Shown here one piece after another: positions 52,313 to 61,798 of a stretch of DNA of 64,000 bases. The notes beneath the pieces are model-generated. The model worked only from the letters and a program-made list of their open reading frames with translations. It had not been told where the DNA came from and did not search any database. Location: contig JAFMYY010000001.1 in NCBI GenBank assembly GCA_017948555.1, positions 372,001 to 436,000 of the forward strand, read 5' to 3'. Positions within the stretch are counted from its first letter, which is position 1. Every line of letters starts with the position of its first letter. Both the position numbers and the translations under genes were made by a program. The stretch is from Cesiribacteraceae bacterium YIM B00369. Its GTDB lineage: Bacteria > Bacteroidota > Bacteroidia > Cytophagales > Cyclobacteriaceae.

Positions 52313-55300
52313 ATGGAATGTAAACTGTTTGGAAAACTCCGGCTGTCAGTCTTTTTTATTCTGCTTTCCTTTCTGTTGATCAGCAGGAAAGGTGCTTCTC
52401 AGGAATTAAGCTTCTATATTAATCCCGTAATTGCTTCTAACAACCTAAGCCACAGTACAGTAGATTGTATTATAGAAGACAGTAAAGGGTTTATATGGAT
52501 TGGTACCCGGAGTGGGTTAAATAAATTCAATGGGTATAGTTATACCTCTTTTGAGAATGATCCCGGAAACCCTAACAGCCTTGTCAATAATAATGTAAGT
52601 GCCTTACTGGAAGATAAGGAAGGGAATTTATGGGTGGGGACCTATGGCGGATTGTCAAGGTATACACCTGCCACCAATCAGTTCAGGAGTTTTAAAGCAA
52701 GCGGAAATGATTCCTCAGGCCTGAAAAGTAATGTAATAGAGGTGTTGCTGGAAGATAGGGAGGGGATGATCTGGATTGGAACAGAAGCCGGATTGCAGAT
52801 TTATAATCCGGAAACCGATACTTTTTCATTTTTCAGACATCAGGATAATGACCCTGGCAGCCTGAGTAATAATAGTGTCAGTTCCATTTTAGAGGACAGT
52901 AAAGGAAATTTATGGATAGGAACCCTTGATGGCCTGAATTTTTTTGACCGTGAAAACAAATCATTTACCCGTATTCCACTTGTAGTTCCATCTCATACTG
53001 ATGATGATATTTACACTAATGTAGTGGAAGAGCTGCTGCAGGACAGGGATGGGAAGTTATGGATAGCAACCAGAGGAGGAGGTTTATTCTGTTTTAGTCC
53101 GGAGACCGGACAAATGCAGCGCTTTCTTCATAAACCGGAAGATCCATATAGCCTGGCGAATAATACCATTCTGGCTTTATGCGAAGATAAAACAGGCAGG
53201 ATATGGGTAGGTACGCAGCACAATGGCCTGGATGTTTACAGTAAAGAAACAGGCCGCTTTACTCATTTGAATAAGCAGAAAGCTTCGGGGCAAAAACTGT
53301 TTGAGCATTCAATTCATGCTTTATATAAAGACAGCAGAGACAAAATATGGATTGGTACCTTTAATGCAGGCCTTGGGCTTTATGACCGGGGCAAAAAGAA
53401 ACTCCGGTATTATACCAATGACCAGGATGAACCTAACAGCCTGAGTCATAATATTGTAAAAAGGTTTGCTGAAGATGAAAAGGGCAACATATGGATAGCT
53501 ACCGATGGAGGAGGGATTAATATATTTAATCCGGAAACAAAAGCCTTCAGCCACCTGAAAGCGGCAACTGATAAAAAGGGTTTGAGCGGGAATTATGTAA
53601 CCTCACTTATTTTTGATAAGGAATATAACCTTTGGGCTACAGTATGGGCCGGTGGACTTGATTTTCTGAACCGGAAAACAAATCAGTGGAAGCACTTCAG
53701 GTATAATCCGGATGACCCTGCGAGCTTAAGTACGGTAGATACCTATGGGCTCTATGAAGATAGCTATGGCGATATCTGGGTTGCGACTTACGGTGGAGGA
53801 TTAAACAGGTTTAACAAAGAAACCCAAAGATTTGAACGTTACCTGCTGGATGAAGCAGATTCCGGGAGTATCAGTGCAAACAAAATTAAGATAATTTATG
53901 AGGACAGTCGCAGGAACCTGTGGATTGGTACTGAACAGGCCGGTTTAAACCTGTTTAACAGGGGAAATAAAACCTTTAAAAGGTACCAATACCACGAGAA
54001 TGCATCTTATAGCCTGAGTGGTAACCAGGTAGCAAATATTTTTGAAGATAGCAGGGGGTGGTTGTGGATTGCCACTTCAGGAGGTTTGAACAGGTTTGAT
54101 TATGCGGCTGAGAGGTTTATCGTTTATACTGAAAAAGACGGCCTGCTGAGCAATAGCCTGAAAAGCATTGAGGAAGATGCTCATGGTAACCTCTGGATAA
54201 GTTCGAACAGAGGATTAACAAAATTTAACCCTGTAAATAATATCTACAGGCATTTTCTTGAGGTTGGTGGTTTGAAGATTAAGGATTTTATATTCAGCAG
54301 CTCCTTTAAGTCCCGTACCGGCTATATGTATTTTGGTGGCAGTAATGGTTTTCACGTTTTTCACCCCGATAGCATTGAAGAAAATACTTTTGTTCCTCCT
54401 GTTTATCTGACTGACTTCTCTGTATTTAATAAGTCCGTTCAGGCAGGGAAAGGCTCTCTTTTAAAGAAAAGTATTCATGAAGCAGAAGAAATTGTGCTCA
54501 GTTACCGGCAATCTGTTTTTTCGTTTGAGTTTGCTGCTTTAAACTATACCACACCTCAGCTAAACCAGTATGCCTATATGCTGGAGGGTTTTGAGGAAAA
54601 CTGGAATTATGTTGGTACGGACCGTAAAGCTACTTACACAAATATTAGTCCCGGTAAATATGTTTTCAGGGTAAAAGCCTCTAACAACGATGGCTACTGG
54701 AATGAGAAAGGTACTTCCATTGCGGTAATTATTACTCCTCCCTGGTGGCAAACCACCTGGTTCAGGGTATTAGCGGTAATAGCAGTTTTTTTAATAATAA
54801 TTATTGTCGACCAGGTAAGAAACTACCATATCCGGAAACTGAACAGAGGACTGGAATCAAAAGTAGAGGCAAGAACCCGGTTGATTGAGAGTCAAAAACA
54901 GGAAATCTCCGCCCAGCACGATGTACTGGATCATTTGAACCGGCTTGTAAGCCAGAAAAACCAGGAACTGGAGCAAAAGGTGGAAGAGAGAACAAAGGAG
55001 CTTCTGGATTATACACAGCAACTGGAACAGTTTGCTTTTATTGCCGGCCATAATTTAAGAGCACCTGTAGCCCGTATTTTAGGGTTAGGCCAGATATTAA
55101 AATTCCCGCAGATAGAACGCGAAGAGGAGCGGTTCCTGATCGATAAGATGATTATGACGGCTGAAGATCTGGATAAGGTGGTGAAAGATATCAATATGAT
55201 ATTAGAGCTTAGTAAGGAAAAAGAGCTGCCTCTTACCGAAATTAATTTAGCAGAGGAAATTAAGGTAATTAAAGGAAGCCTTGAAAACGAAATATGGGAG

Positions 55301-55729
55301 ACCCAGACTATTATAACCGAAGATTTTTCGGGGCTTGTAACCGTTAAAACTGTTAAACCCTATTTCGACAGCATTCTGTATAACCTTATCAGTAATGCCA
55401 TCAAATACCGTAATCCGGAAAAGAAACCACAGATTCAGGTTACAGCTCAGGTTCTGGGAGAAGAGATTTGCCTGTCAGTAAGTGACAACGGACTGGGTAT
55501 TGACCTTGCCAGCCATCAGAAAAACCTGTTCAGCCTTTACAAGCGCTTTCATACGCATGTGGAAGGAAAAGGTATGGGTTTATACCTTGTAAAAACACAG
55601 GTAAAAGCTCTGGGGGGAAGAGTTGAGGTGGAAAGCCAGGTAAACAAAGGAACTACTTTTAAGATTTATCTGAAAAGACAGGAAGCGGATCCGTCAGTAA
55701 CTGATTTAAATAATATTGCAGAGGAGTAA
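52313..55729 (+). CDS. Y_Y_Y beta-propeller sensor histidine kinase
   Basis: 1138 residues. A signal peptide (LSVFFILLSFLLISRKG) leads to about 14 propeller blades with W(I/V)(G/A)T cores (two seven-bladed propellers), then a Y_Y_Y domain (~730-800, YAYMLEGFEENWNYVG, YTNISPGKYVFRVKASNN). A membrane helix (~820-840), coiled coil, HisKA domain with His913 (IAGHNLRAPVARILG) and HATPase_c (ISNAIKYRNPEK, DNGLGID, GKGMGLYLVKTQ) follow. Unlike hybrid two-component systems of Bacteroides there is no receiver or AraC domain, so the response regulator is elsewhere. The ligand sensed outside the cell is unknown. Confidence 0.95.
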   Translation: MECKLFGKLRLSVFFILLSFLLISRKGASQELSFYINPVIASNNLSHSTVDCIIEDSKGFIWIGTRSGLNKFNGYSYTSFENDPGNPNSLVNNNVSALLEDKEGNLWVGTYGGLSRYTPATNQFRSFKASGNDSSGLKSNVIEVLLEDREGMIWIGTEAGLQIYNPETDTFSFFRHQDNDPGSLSNNSVSSILEDSKGNLWIGTLDGLNFFDRENKSFTRIPLVVPSHTDDDIYTNVVEELLQDRDGKLWIATRGGGLFCFSPETGQMQRFLHKPEDPYSLANNTILALCEDKTGRIWVGTQHNGLDVYSKETGRFTHLNKQKASGQKLFEHSIHALYKDSRDKIWIGTFNAGLGLYDRGKKKLRYYTNDQDEPNSLSHNIVKRFAEDEKGNIWIATDGGGINIFNPETKAFSHLKAATDKKGLSGNYVTSLIFDKEYNLWATVWAGGLDFLNRKTNQWKHFRYNPDDPASLSTVDTYGLYEDSYGDIWVATYGGGLNRFNKETQRFERYLLDEADSGSISANKIKIIYEDSRRNLWIGTEQAGLNLFNRGNKTFKRYQYHENASYSLSGNQVANIFEDSRGWLWIATSGGLNRFDYAAERFIVYTEKDGLLSNSLKSIEEDAHGNLWISSNRGLTKFNPVNNIYRHFLEVGGLKIKDFIFSSSFKSRTGYMYFGGSNGFHVFHPDSIEENTFVPPVYLTDFSVFNKSVQAGKGSLLKKSIHEAEEIVLSYRQSVFSFEFAALNYTTPQLNQYAYMLEGFEENWNYVGTDRKATYTNISPGKYVFRVKASNNDGYWNEKGTSIAVIITPPWWQTTWFRVLAVIAVFLIIIIVDQVRNYHIRKLNRGLESKVEARTRLIESQKQEISAQHDVLDHLNRLVSQKNQELEQKVEERTKELLDYTQQLEQFAFIAGHNLRAPVARILGLGQILKFPQIEREEERFLIDKMIMTAEDLDKVVKDINMILELSKEKELPLTEINLAEEIKVIKGSLENEIWETQTIITEDFSGLVTVKTVKPYFDSILYNLISNAIKYRNPEKKPQIQVTAQVLGEEICLSVSDNGLGIDLASHQKNLFSLYKRFHTHVEGKGMGLYLVKTQVKALGGRVEVESQVNKGTTFKIYLKRQEADPSVTDLNNIAEE

Positions 55730-55797
55730 TTGGTTAACAGACATGCCCTGGCTGTATGAGGAATCCCTTCACCAACAATAAGCTGACAGAATTGATT

Positions 55798-56397
55798 ATG
55801 AAAAGTGAAAAAGAAAAAATGCTGGAAGGCAAAGCTTATAAAGCATTTGGGGAGGAGCTTTTTAAGGAGCGGCAGTATGCGAAACAGTTGGTTTTTGAGT
55901 TAAATGCATTGCAACCGGGAGAATTAGAAAAGCGAAATGCAATAATAAGAAAGCTCTTTGGAAAAACGGGGGATAAATTTTTTATTGAACCTCCATTCCG
56001 CTGTGACTATGGCTATAATATAGAAGCAGGAGAAAACTTTTATGCAAATTACAATTGTACCATTTTAGATTGTGCCAGGGTAAGAATTGGAGATAATGTG
56101 CTTATTGCCCCGAATGTAAGTATCTACACCGCCGGACACCCCATACACCATGAGCTCCGGAATCAGGAGTATGAATATGCTTTTCCGGTAAGTATTGGTA
56201 ACAATGTCTGGATCGGAGGAAATGCTGTGATAAATCCCGGAGTAACTATTGGGGATAATACGGTAATTGGATCGGGGAGTGTGGTTGTGAAGGATATTCC
56301 CGGAGATGTGATTGCTGCAGGAAACCCTTGCAAGGTTCTTCGAAAAATTACAGAAGAAGACAAGCTTTATTATTATAAAAATTTAAAGTTAGAATAA
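55798..56397 (+). CDS. Maltose/galactoside O-acetyltransferase family protein
   Basis: 199 residues from ATG 55798, which matches the usual Maa/LacA start; an ATG at 55756 would add 14 residues. The N-terminal helical Mac domain (KSEKEKMLEGKAYKAF) is followed by a left-handed beta-helix with the catalytic His in YTAGHPIHHELR and VWIGGNAVINPGVTIGDNTV. It acetylates sugars using acetyl-CoA. It starts 69 bp after the kinase gene and may be co-transcribed. Confidence 0.93.
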   Translation: MKSEKEKMLEGKAYKAFGEELFKERQYAKQLVFELNALQPGELEKRNAIIRKLFGKTGDKFFIEPPFRCDYGYNIEAGENFYANYNCTILDCARVRIGDNVLIAPNVSIYTAGHPIHHELRNQEYEYAFPVSIGNNVWIGGNAVINPGVTIGDNTVIGSGSVVVKDIPGDVIAAGNPCKVLRKITEEDKLYYYKNLKLE

Positions 56398-56781
56398 TTA
56401 TCTGCTCTGCAATAATCCTGCAGCCTGAATTACAGGTTTTACTACTCTGATTGATTATATCTATTGCCCTTTAGTTTTCCTCTATCAGGAAAAAGGCAGG
56501 AAAAAATCCTGTCTGCAAAGGTATTTTTAGAACTGAGAAGCAGAGATAAGCAAATAAAATGCTCCTGCAGGCTGTGGGAGCCACTTTTTGAAAAAAATAA
56601 TTTATAAGCTGTATTTTTTATTTACCGGAATTGCCAGGTGCTGAGCCTTACAGGTGAACAGGTTTCTTTTCAAAGTGCAGGTTCTGCTTTTCCGTATGGT
56701 GGTACGCAGGGAAACAATCTATAATTGAGCCCGTTAATTTTTTATCTGGAAAAACTTTTTTAACGAACCACTATATGTCAG
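56398..56781. other. Intergenic region before catalase
   Basis: 384 bases, AT-rich. No ORF, repeat or consensus promoter was recognised. Confidence 0.6.
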
Positions 56782-58395
56782 ATGGAAGAAAAAAACAAAA
56801 ACAATTCAGGAGGCGGATCTGCAGGAAGTAATAATGGCAGTAAAAACCTTACGACCCGGCAGGGCCATCCGGTGTACGATAATCAAAATACCCGTACATT
56901 AGGAAGCAGAGGACCTACAACTCTTGAGAACTACCAGCTGCTGGAAAAAATATCACACTTCGACCGGGAGCGTATACCTGAGCGGGTGGTGCATGCCCGT
57001 GGTGCCGGTGCTCATGGTTATTTTGAAGCATACGGAACTGCCGGAAATGATCCGGTTTCGAAATATACAAGGGCTAAATTATTTCAGGAGAAAGGGAAAA
57101 GAACGCCTGTTTTTGTTCGCTTTTCCACAGTAAACCAGCCATCAGCTTCCCCTGAAACGCTGCGCGACCCCAGAGGCTTTGCTGTTAAGTTTTATACTGA
57201 AGAGGGAAACTGGGATCTGGTAGGTAACAACCTTAAAGTGTTTTTTATAAGGGATGCCCTGAAATTTCCGGACCTGGTGCATGCCTTTAAACCCGATCCG
57301 GTAACTAATATTCAGGATCCGGAACGTATTTTCGATTTTATAAGCAGTACCCCTGAGGCCATGCACATGATTACTTTTGTGTTCTCTCCCTGGGGAATAC
57401 CTGCAAACTACCGCCAGATGCAGGGTTCGGGTGTTAATACCTATAAGTGGGTTAACCAGGAAGGAAAAGGAGTGCTGGTAAAATACCACTGGGAGCCTTT
57501 AAAGCAGGGAATTAAAAACCTGACCCAGGAACAGGCAGAGGAGATACAGGCAAAGAACTATAACCATGCCACCCAGGATCTTTTCGAGGCAATTGAACGG
57601 GGAGATTATCCGGAGTGGGAGCTTTGTGTTCAGGTAATGGAAGATGGTGAGCACCCTGAACTTGATTTTGACCCTCTTGATCCTACTAAATTATGGCCGG
57701 AGGACCAGTTTCCTTTCATGAAAGTGGGTAAAATGGTGCTGGATAAAAATCCTGAGAACTACTTTAACGAGGTAGAGCAGTCTGCTTTCGGTACAGGTGT
57801 GTTAGTGGATGGTCTCGACTTCTCAGATGATAAACTCCTGCAGGGACGGACATTCTCTTATTCCGATACCCAGCGTTACAGAGTAGGAGCGAACTATTTG
57901 CAGCTCCCGATTAACAAGCCAAAAAATGCTGTGGCAACCAACCAGCAGGGTGGGCAAATGGCTTACCATGATGATATTCCTGAGGGAGTAAACAGGCATA
58001 TCAACTATGAACCTTCCACTATTGGAGGCTTAAAAGAAGCGGAGAGAAGTGGAAAAGACCATACTCCGGAATACACCGGTAAGCTGGTAAGGCAAAAAAT
58101 AGAACGCGCCAATGACTTTAAACAGGCGGGAGAGCGCTACCGCTGGTTTGAGGACTGGGAGCGGGATGAGTTAATTAAAAACCTTGTAGCAGCTCTTGCA
58201 CCATGCGACCAGCGCATAAAAGACAAGATGGTGGAAATGTGTGGCAAGTGCGATGAGGATTATGGCCGCCGCCTTAAGGAAGGACTGGAAAAAGCCGGTA
58301 ACATGGAAATGCAACGCGGGCCGATGGGCAGGAGCGGTGCTAAAGGAGCCGTTGAAAAAGCTGAAAAAGAGAGCCATTCCGGACGGCAATACTAG
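56782..58395 (+). CDS. Monofunctional heme catalase
   Basis: 537 residues. A Gly/Asn/Ser-rich N-terminus is followed by [18 protein letters not shown] (distal His), [40 protein letters not shown] (Asn of the distal pocket) and the proximal heme ligand Tyr in [18 protein letters not shown] near residue 360. Length and motifs indicate a small-subunit (clade 3) KatA-type catalase. It converts H2O2 to water and oxygen. Ends with a terminator; no OxyR-type regulator beside it. Confidence 0.96.
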   Translation: MEEKNKNNSGGGSAGSNNGSKNLTTRQGHPVYDNQNTRTLGSRGPTTLENYQLLEKISHFDRERIPERVVHARGAGAHGYFEAYGTAGNDPVSKYTRAKLFQEKGKRTPVFVRFSTVNQPSASPETLRDPRGFAVKFYTEEGNWDLVGNNLKVFFIRDALKFPDLVHAFKPDPVTNIQDPERIFDFISSTPEAMHMITFVFSPWGIPANYRQMQGSGVNTYKWVNQEGKGVLVKYHWEPLKQGIKNLTQEQAEEIQAKNYNHATQDLFEAIERGDYPEWELCVQVMEDGEHPELDFDPLDPTKLWPEDQFPFMKVGKMVLDKNPENYFNEVEQSAFGTGVLVDGLDFSDDKLLQGRTFSYSDTQRYRVGANYLQLPINKPKNAVATNQQGGQMAYHDDIPEGVNRHINYEPSTIGGLKEAERSGKDHTPEYTGKLVRQKIERANDFKQAGERYRWFEDWERDELIKNLVAALAPCDQRIKDKMVEMCGKCDEDYGRRLKEGLEKAGNMEMQRGPMGRSGAKGAVEKAEKESHSGRQY

Positions 58396-58417
58396 AAACT
58401 GCAACTATACGATCAGG

Positions 58418-58449
58418 AAAAGCGGGATAAATATACTCCCGCTTTTTTT
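58418..58449 (+). terminator. Rho-independent terminator after catalase
   Basis: AAAGCGGGA pairs with TCCCGCTTT, followed by a T-run. Confidence 0.85.
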
Positions 58450-58817
58450 GTTTATGGGTAATAGGCCTGGGTTGTGTTGCTGTTAAATTGAGGCAGGGAA
58501 GACTTTCAAAAATCCGGTTGGAATAGTGCAGGGCAAATTTTTAATGATAAGCTGGAACCCGTGAAGAGTAATTGTGATTATACAGGACCGGAGTTTTAAA
58601 GCATATTATTCCGGTAGCCTGATTTGAAGCTATCAGCCTTTTGCCTGTAATATTATTTATGCTTTTTCATTGTTTTATTTCCATCTAAAAGTTACAAGGT
58701 GCTAATTATAGTGGTTAAGTAGTTTAGCAATGGTTTTTAAATGGTAAGTTTGTTCTTTGTTGGTATACAATATTTCTCTTTTTTCTTTACAGATTCCACC
58801 TTTAGCATCAGTTAAAT
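58450..58817. other. Intergenic region upstream of GAF/SpoIIE-like gene
   Basis: 368 bases without a convincing ORF. A -7 box TAAGTTTG at 58745-58752 with TTTA at 58723-58726 (18-base spacer) is the likely promoter. Confidence 0.55.
58723..58752 (+). promoter_or_regulatory. Predicted promoter of GAF/SpoIIE-like gene
   Basis: TTTA at -33 and TAAGTTTG at -7 (TAnnTTTG), 18-base spacing, ~60-base leader. Confidence 0.5.
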
Positions 58818-60104
58818 ATGATATCAGCACCTATACCTGTTAATGAGCAGGAACGATTGGAGGAATTATACCGGTACTGTATCCTGGACACACCTTTTGA
58901 ACAGTCATTTGACGAGATAGCACATCTTGCAGCCCGGATATGTAACACTCCGGTAGCTTCTGTTACTATAATTGACAGAGACCGGCAATGGTTTAAGGCA
59001 ATAACAGGCTTAAATGTAAGGGAAACTCCACGTGAAATATCATTTTGTGCTCATACCATTCTGGGAGATGATATATTCGAAGTAAGTGATACCTTGAAGG
59101 ACGAGCGTTTCTTCGATAATCCGCTTGTAACCGGCGAGCCTTTTATCAGGTTTTATGCAGGATTTCCTCTCCGGACACAAGGAGGATTCAATTGTGGGAC
59201 TATCTGTATAACTGATGTCCAGCCCCGCTCCCTTACAACTGACCAGAAGTTCGCACTTACTGTTCTGGGGAAGCGGATTGTGCAACAAATGGAATATGAC
59301 AGGAAGGAAAAACAGCTGAAGGATATCGACAACCTGTTTGGCAGGCACCATATCAATGTTTTGGACAGCATTAATTTTGGAGAAAAAATTCATAAAAGGC
59401 TGGTATTCCAACAGAGCGATCTGCAGGAAAAGTTGAAGGAAAGCTTTGTGCTGTTCAGGCAGAGGACTTTGTTAAGCAATACCTTCTCCTTTCTGAAGGA
59501 ATATGATAACTGTGTATATCTCGCCCAGTATGAATGTGGAAAAGAAGGCTTTGCCGGCCTTTATCTGGGCTCTGTTCTTGATGAGCATTTAAGTGAATTA
59601 ATTGAAAAAGATCCTTTATCAGACCCGGGTGGTATCCTTTACCAGTTAAATAAAAGTGTAAAAGAGGCTGTTCTTCAAAGCGGTATAGTCAGTACCTGGA
59701 CTTTAAATATTGGCCTTTGCCGCATTGACAAAAGAATGGGGACAATGGAATTTAGTGGTGCCGGTAAATCTCTGTTTGTGATTTCAGGTCCGGAACAAGG
59801 AACAAAAGCAGGGTCAGGTCATGGGCCTTTTGGATACAGGCACAAACTTCCTGCAGGAAACAAATATCCGCAGGAAACTATTGACCTTCAGAAGGGCAGC
59901 TCATTTTACCTTGTATCGGGTGGTTTGGCGGAGCAAAAAGGTGCTGAAGGAGCATTTGGAGAGGATCGCCTGCTTAAATTACTCTGCCGGACTCATAACC
60001 TGCCGATGGACATGCAGGCTTCGGTGATTTGGGATGTGGTGGATAACTGGAAAGGCAGCTTTCAGCAGCAGAGCGATATTTTATGTCTGGGCTTTAAGCT
60101 TTAA
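58818..60104 (+). CDS. GAF domain protein with degenerate SpoIIE/PP2C-like domain
   Basis: 428 residues. Residues ~1-160 are a GAF domain (EIAHLAARICNTPVASVTII, ISFCAHTILGDDIFEVSD, FYAGFPLRTQGGFNCGTICI). The C-terminal ~250 residues align by eye with SpoIIE-type phosphatases: MEFSGAGKSLFVIS, FGEDRLLKLL and QQSDILCLGFKL. The metal-binding Asp residues look lost: the usual TDG is SGG, and the usual DD near the end is SD. It is probably a pseudophosphatase or a binding partner in a stress-regulatory (partner-switch) circuit; partners are not in the window. Confidence 0.82.
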   Translation: MISAPIPVNEQERLEELYRYCILDTPFEQSFDEIAHLAARICNTPVASVTIIDRDRQWFKAITGLNVRETPREISFCAHTILGDDIFEVSDTLKDERFFDNPLVTGEPFIRFYAGFPLRTQGGFNCGTICITDVQPRSLTTDQKFALTVLGKRIVQQMEYDRKEKQLKDIDNLFGRHHINVLDSINFGEKIHKRLVFQQSDLQEKLKESFVLFRQRTLLSNTFSFLKEYDNCVYLAQYECGKEGFAGLYLGSVLDEHLSELIEKDPLSDPGGILYQLNKSVKEAVLQSGIVSTWTLNIGLCRIDKRMGTMEFSGAGKSLFVISGPEQGTKAGSGHGPFGYRHKLPAGNKYPQETIDLQKGSSFYLVSGGLAEQKGAEGAFGEDRLLKLLCRTHNLPMDMQASVIWDVVDNWKGSFQQQSDILCLGFKL

Positions 60105-60136
60105 CTACCACACGGGCTGCTTTTTTGATTAAAAAA

Positions 60137-60166
60137 TAGAAGTTGCCCTATGCAGGGCAACCTCTA
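60137..60166 (-). terminator. Terminator downstream of curlin gene
   Basis: GTTGCCCT-ATGC-AGGGCAAC with an outer ATAGA/TCTAT pair; on the minus strand a T6 run follows. Confidence 0.75.
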
Positions 60167-60335
60167 TGGTACGTGTATGTAAAAATGGATTCTTTATTTT
60201 TATTGGGTTACATTAAATGAAGTTACAATGATGTTGCCCTCTCCAAAGCCATAGTTTCAGGAACATCACCGTCTTCAGGAAAGGTGTACTCCATATTTGC
60301 AGGACTCTCCTTCTCCTGAATAGAAAAATACTGTT

Positions 60336-61214
60336 CTAATATTGAATGATTGTGGTCATGTTCTGAGATCCCATCTGGGTTACCTGTGTGGTATTGCCCA
60401 TGCCATACTGCAGAATGTGAACGCTGTTGTCGGTTCCCTGCTGTACGATGTTGGCCTCGTTAAGCTCCCCGAACTGCTGTGTTAAAGCCAAGTTACCGGT
60501 GCCATTCTGGTTTACCCTTGAAAAAAGGCTTATTCCGTCCTGTTCCTGAAAAGATTCGTTATAATCACCTCTCTGAGTAACCCGGGCTGTATTGCTCCGG
60601 CCCTCCTGAATCTGAAATGCGTAGCTTTCCATGCCACTTACCTGATTCGATATGGCAAAATTGCGGGAGCCATATTGTTCCTGCTCAGTTGTGGCGGTTG
60701 TCCACTGGTTTACAGTTGCACCATTTCTGTCGCCGTCCTGGTACTGGTAAACAATTCCATCTGCCCCGAACTGGTTGGAGGTGGCAATATTAAACATGCC
60801 ATACTGCTGTTGGTCAGCAAAGTTTCCATTGCCAATTTGCCTGATTCTTGCTGTATGCCTGTCGCCCGCCTGGTACTGGAAAGCCTGGTTATTGTTGCCT
60901 GACTGTTCCACCCTGGCATTTTGGCCGTTGTCCAGTTGCTGGGTGTAAACAACGTTAGTGTTGCCCTCCTGCATAATTTCTCCATTGTGACTGGAGCCAT
61001 GCTGGTGGTTTTGAGCAAAGTTCCATGAGCCAACCTGAGTAATCATAGTCTCTGAGCCGCTTCCTTCCTGGAGTACGTCAATCACATTATCAGTACCGGT
61101 CTGGATAGTTAATGCCTCCAGGTTTGCGCCATTCTGCCCGATTGTGGACATCGATTGCGATACTCCCAAAAAAGGGACCAGCAGCGCTGCTGCTAAAAGA
61201 TTTACTTTTTTCAT
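60336..61214 (-). CDS. Curlin-repeat (CsgA/CsgB-like) secreted amyloid protein
   Basis: 292 residues. A signal peptide (VNLLAAALLVPFLGVSQS) is followed by ~22 repeats of about 11-12 residues with a Q-x-G-x-x-N core, such as QNGTGNLALTQQFGELNEAN, QYGMGNTTQVTQ and QSGNNNQAFQYQ. This is the curlin repeat of functional amyloids. In enteric bacteria CsgA has five repeats; ~22 is large but seen in other phyla. The usual csgB, csgE, csgF and csgG partners are not in the window. The product should form extracellular fibres or a matrix. Confidence 0.92.
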   Translation of the reverse strand: MKKVNLLAAALLVPFLGVSQSMSTIGQNGANLEALTIQTGTDNVIDVLQEGSGSETMITQVGSWNFAQNHQHGSSHNGEIMQEGNTNVVYTQQLDNGQNARVEQSGNNNQAFQYQAGDRHTARIRQIGNGNFADQQQYGMFNIATSNQFGADGIVYQYQDGDRNGATVNQWTTATTEQEQYGSRNFAISNQVSGMESYAFQIQEGRSNTARVTQRGDYNESFQEQDGISLFSRVNQNGTGNLALTQQFGELNEANIVQQGTDNSVHILQYGMGNTTQVTQMGSQNMTTIIQY

Positions 61215-61798
61215 AACAGAAAAATGTTTAAGTGATAAAAAGGTGTTAAAAATTAAGGCCTTTGTGGCCTTAAAGGCTATAAATCAAAAGAATGAAAGAT
61301 TACTGTAAGGTGGTTTTAGTCCCTTTTCAGTCAGGGTGATTATTTCCGGAAGAAGGACCTGAGGGGAAGTGATTATTGAGTTGCATTTTTGGACTTATAT
61401 TTTTTATTGGAATAATTAAGTGTGACCGCTCATCATTAATAATCATCGAAAGACCGGAATGTTATAATAAAATGGAATTTTTCTAAAAAAAATGGAATTT
61501 AACATATCCATAATAGAAGTAGCCTTTGAACTGTTCATCTATATTATTTAAAATAAATGACTGGTTTGCCTCCCTTTTTCTTTATTAAATTCTTTAGAAG
61601 AGGCCAGCCAGTAAAAATTTGGGTTAAAAAAAAGAATTCGGATGATTTTGGACGATATTTACTTTTTGAAATATTTAGTAAAAGTTTCCTTTTGCACAGA
61701 GAAAGAAAGCCGGACGCAGTAGTTTAGACTCGGGGTTAAACTAACTGCTTTATTATGAGTTGTTTATTTCTTTTCTGGCTTATATAAAATAATAAAAA
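61215..61798. other. Intergenic region between divergent curlin and PAS-kinase genes
   Basis: 584 bases, mostly AT-rich, with no ORF of coding character. It must hold both promoters and perhaps regulatory sites for curlin expression; no -7 box was seen with confidence. Confidence 0.5.
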
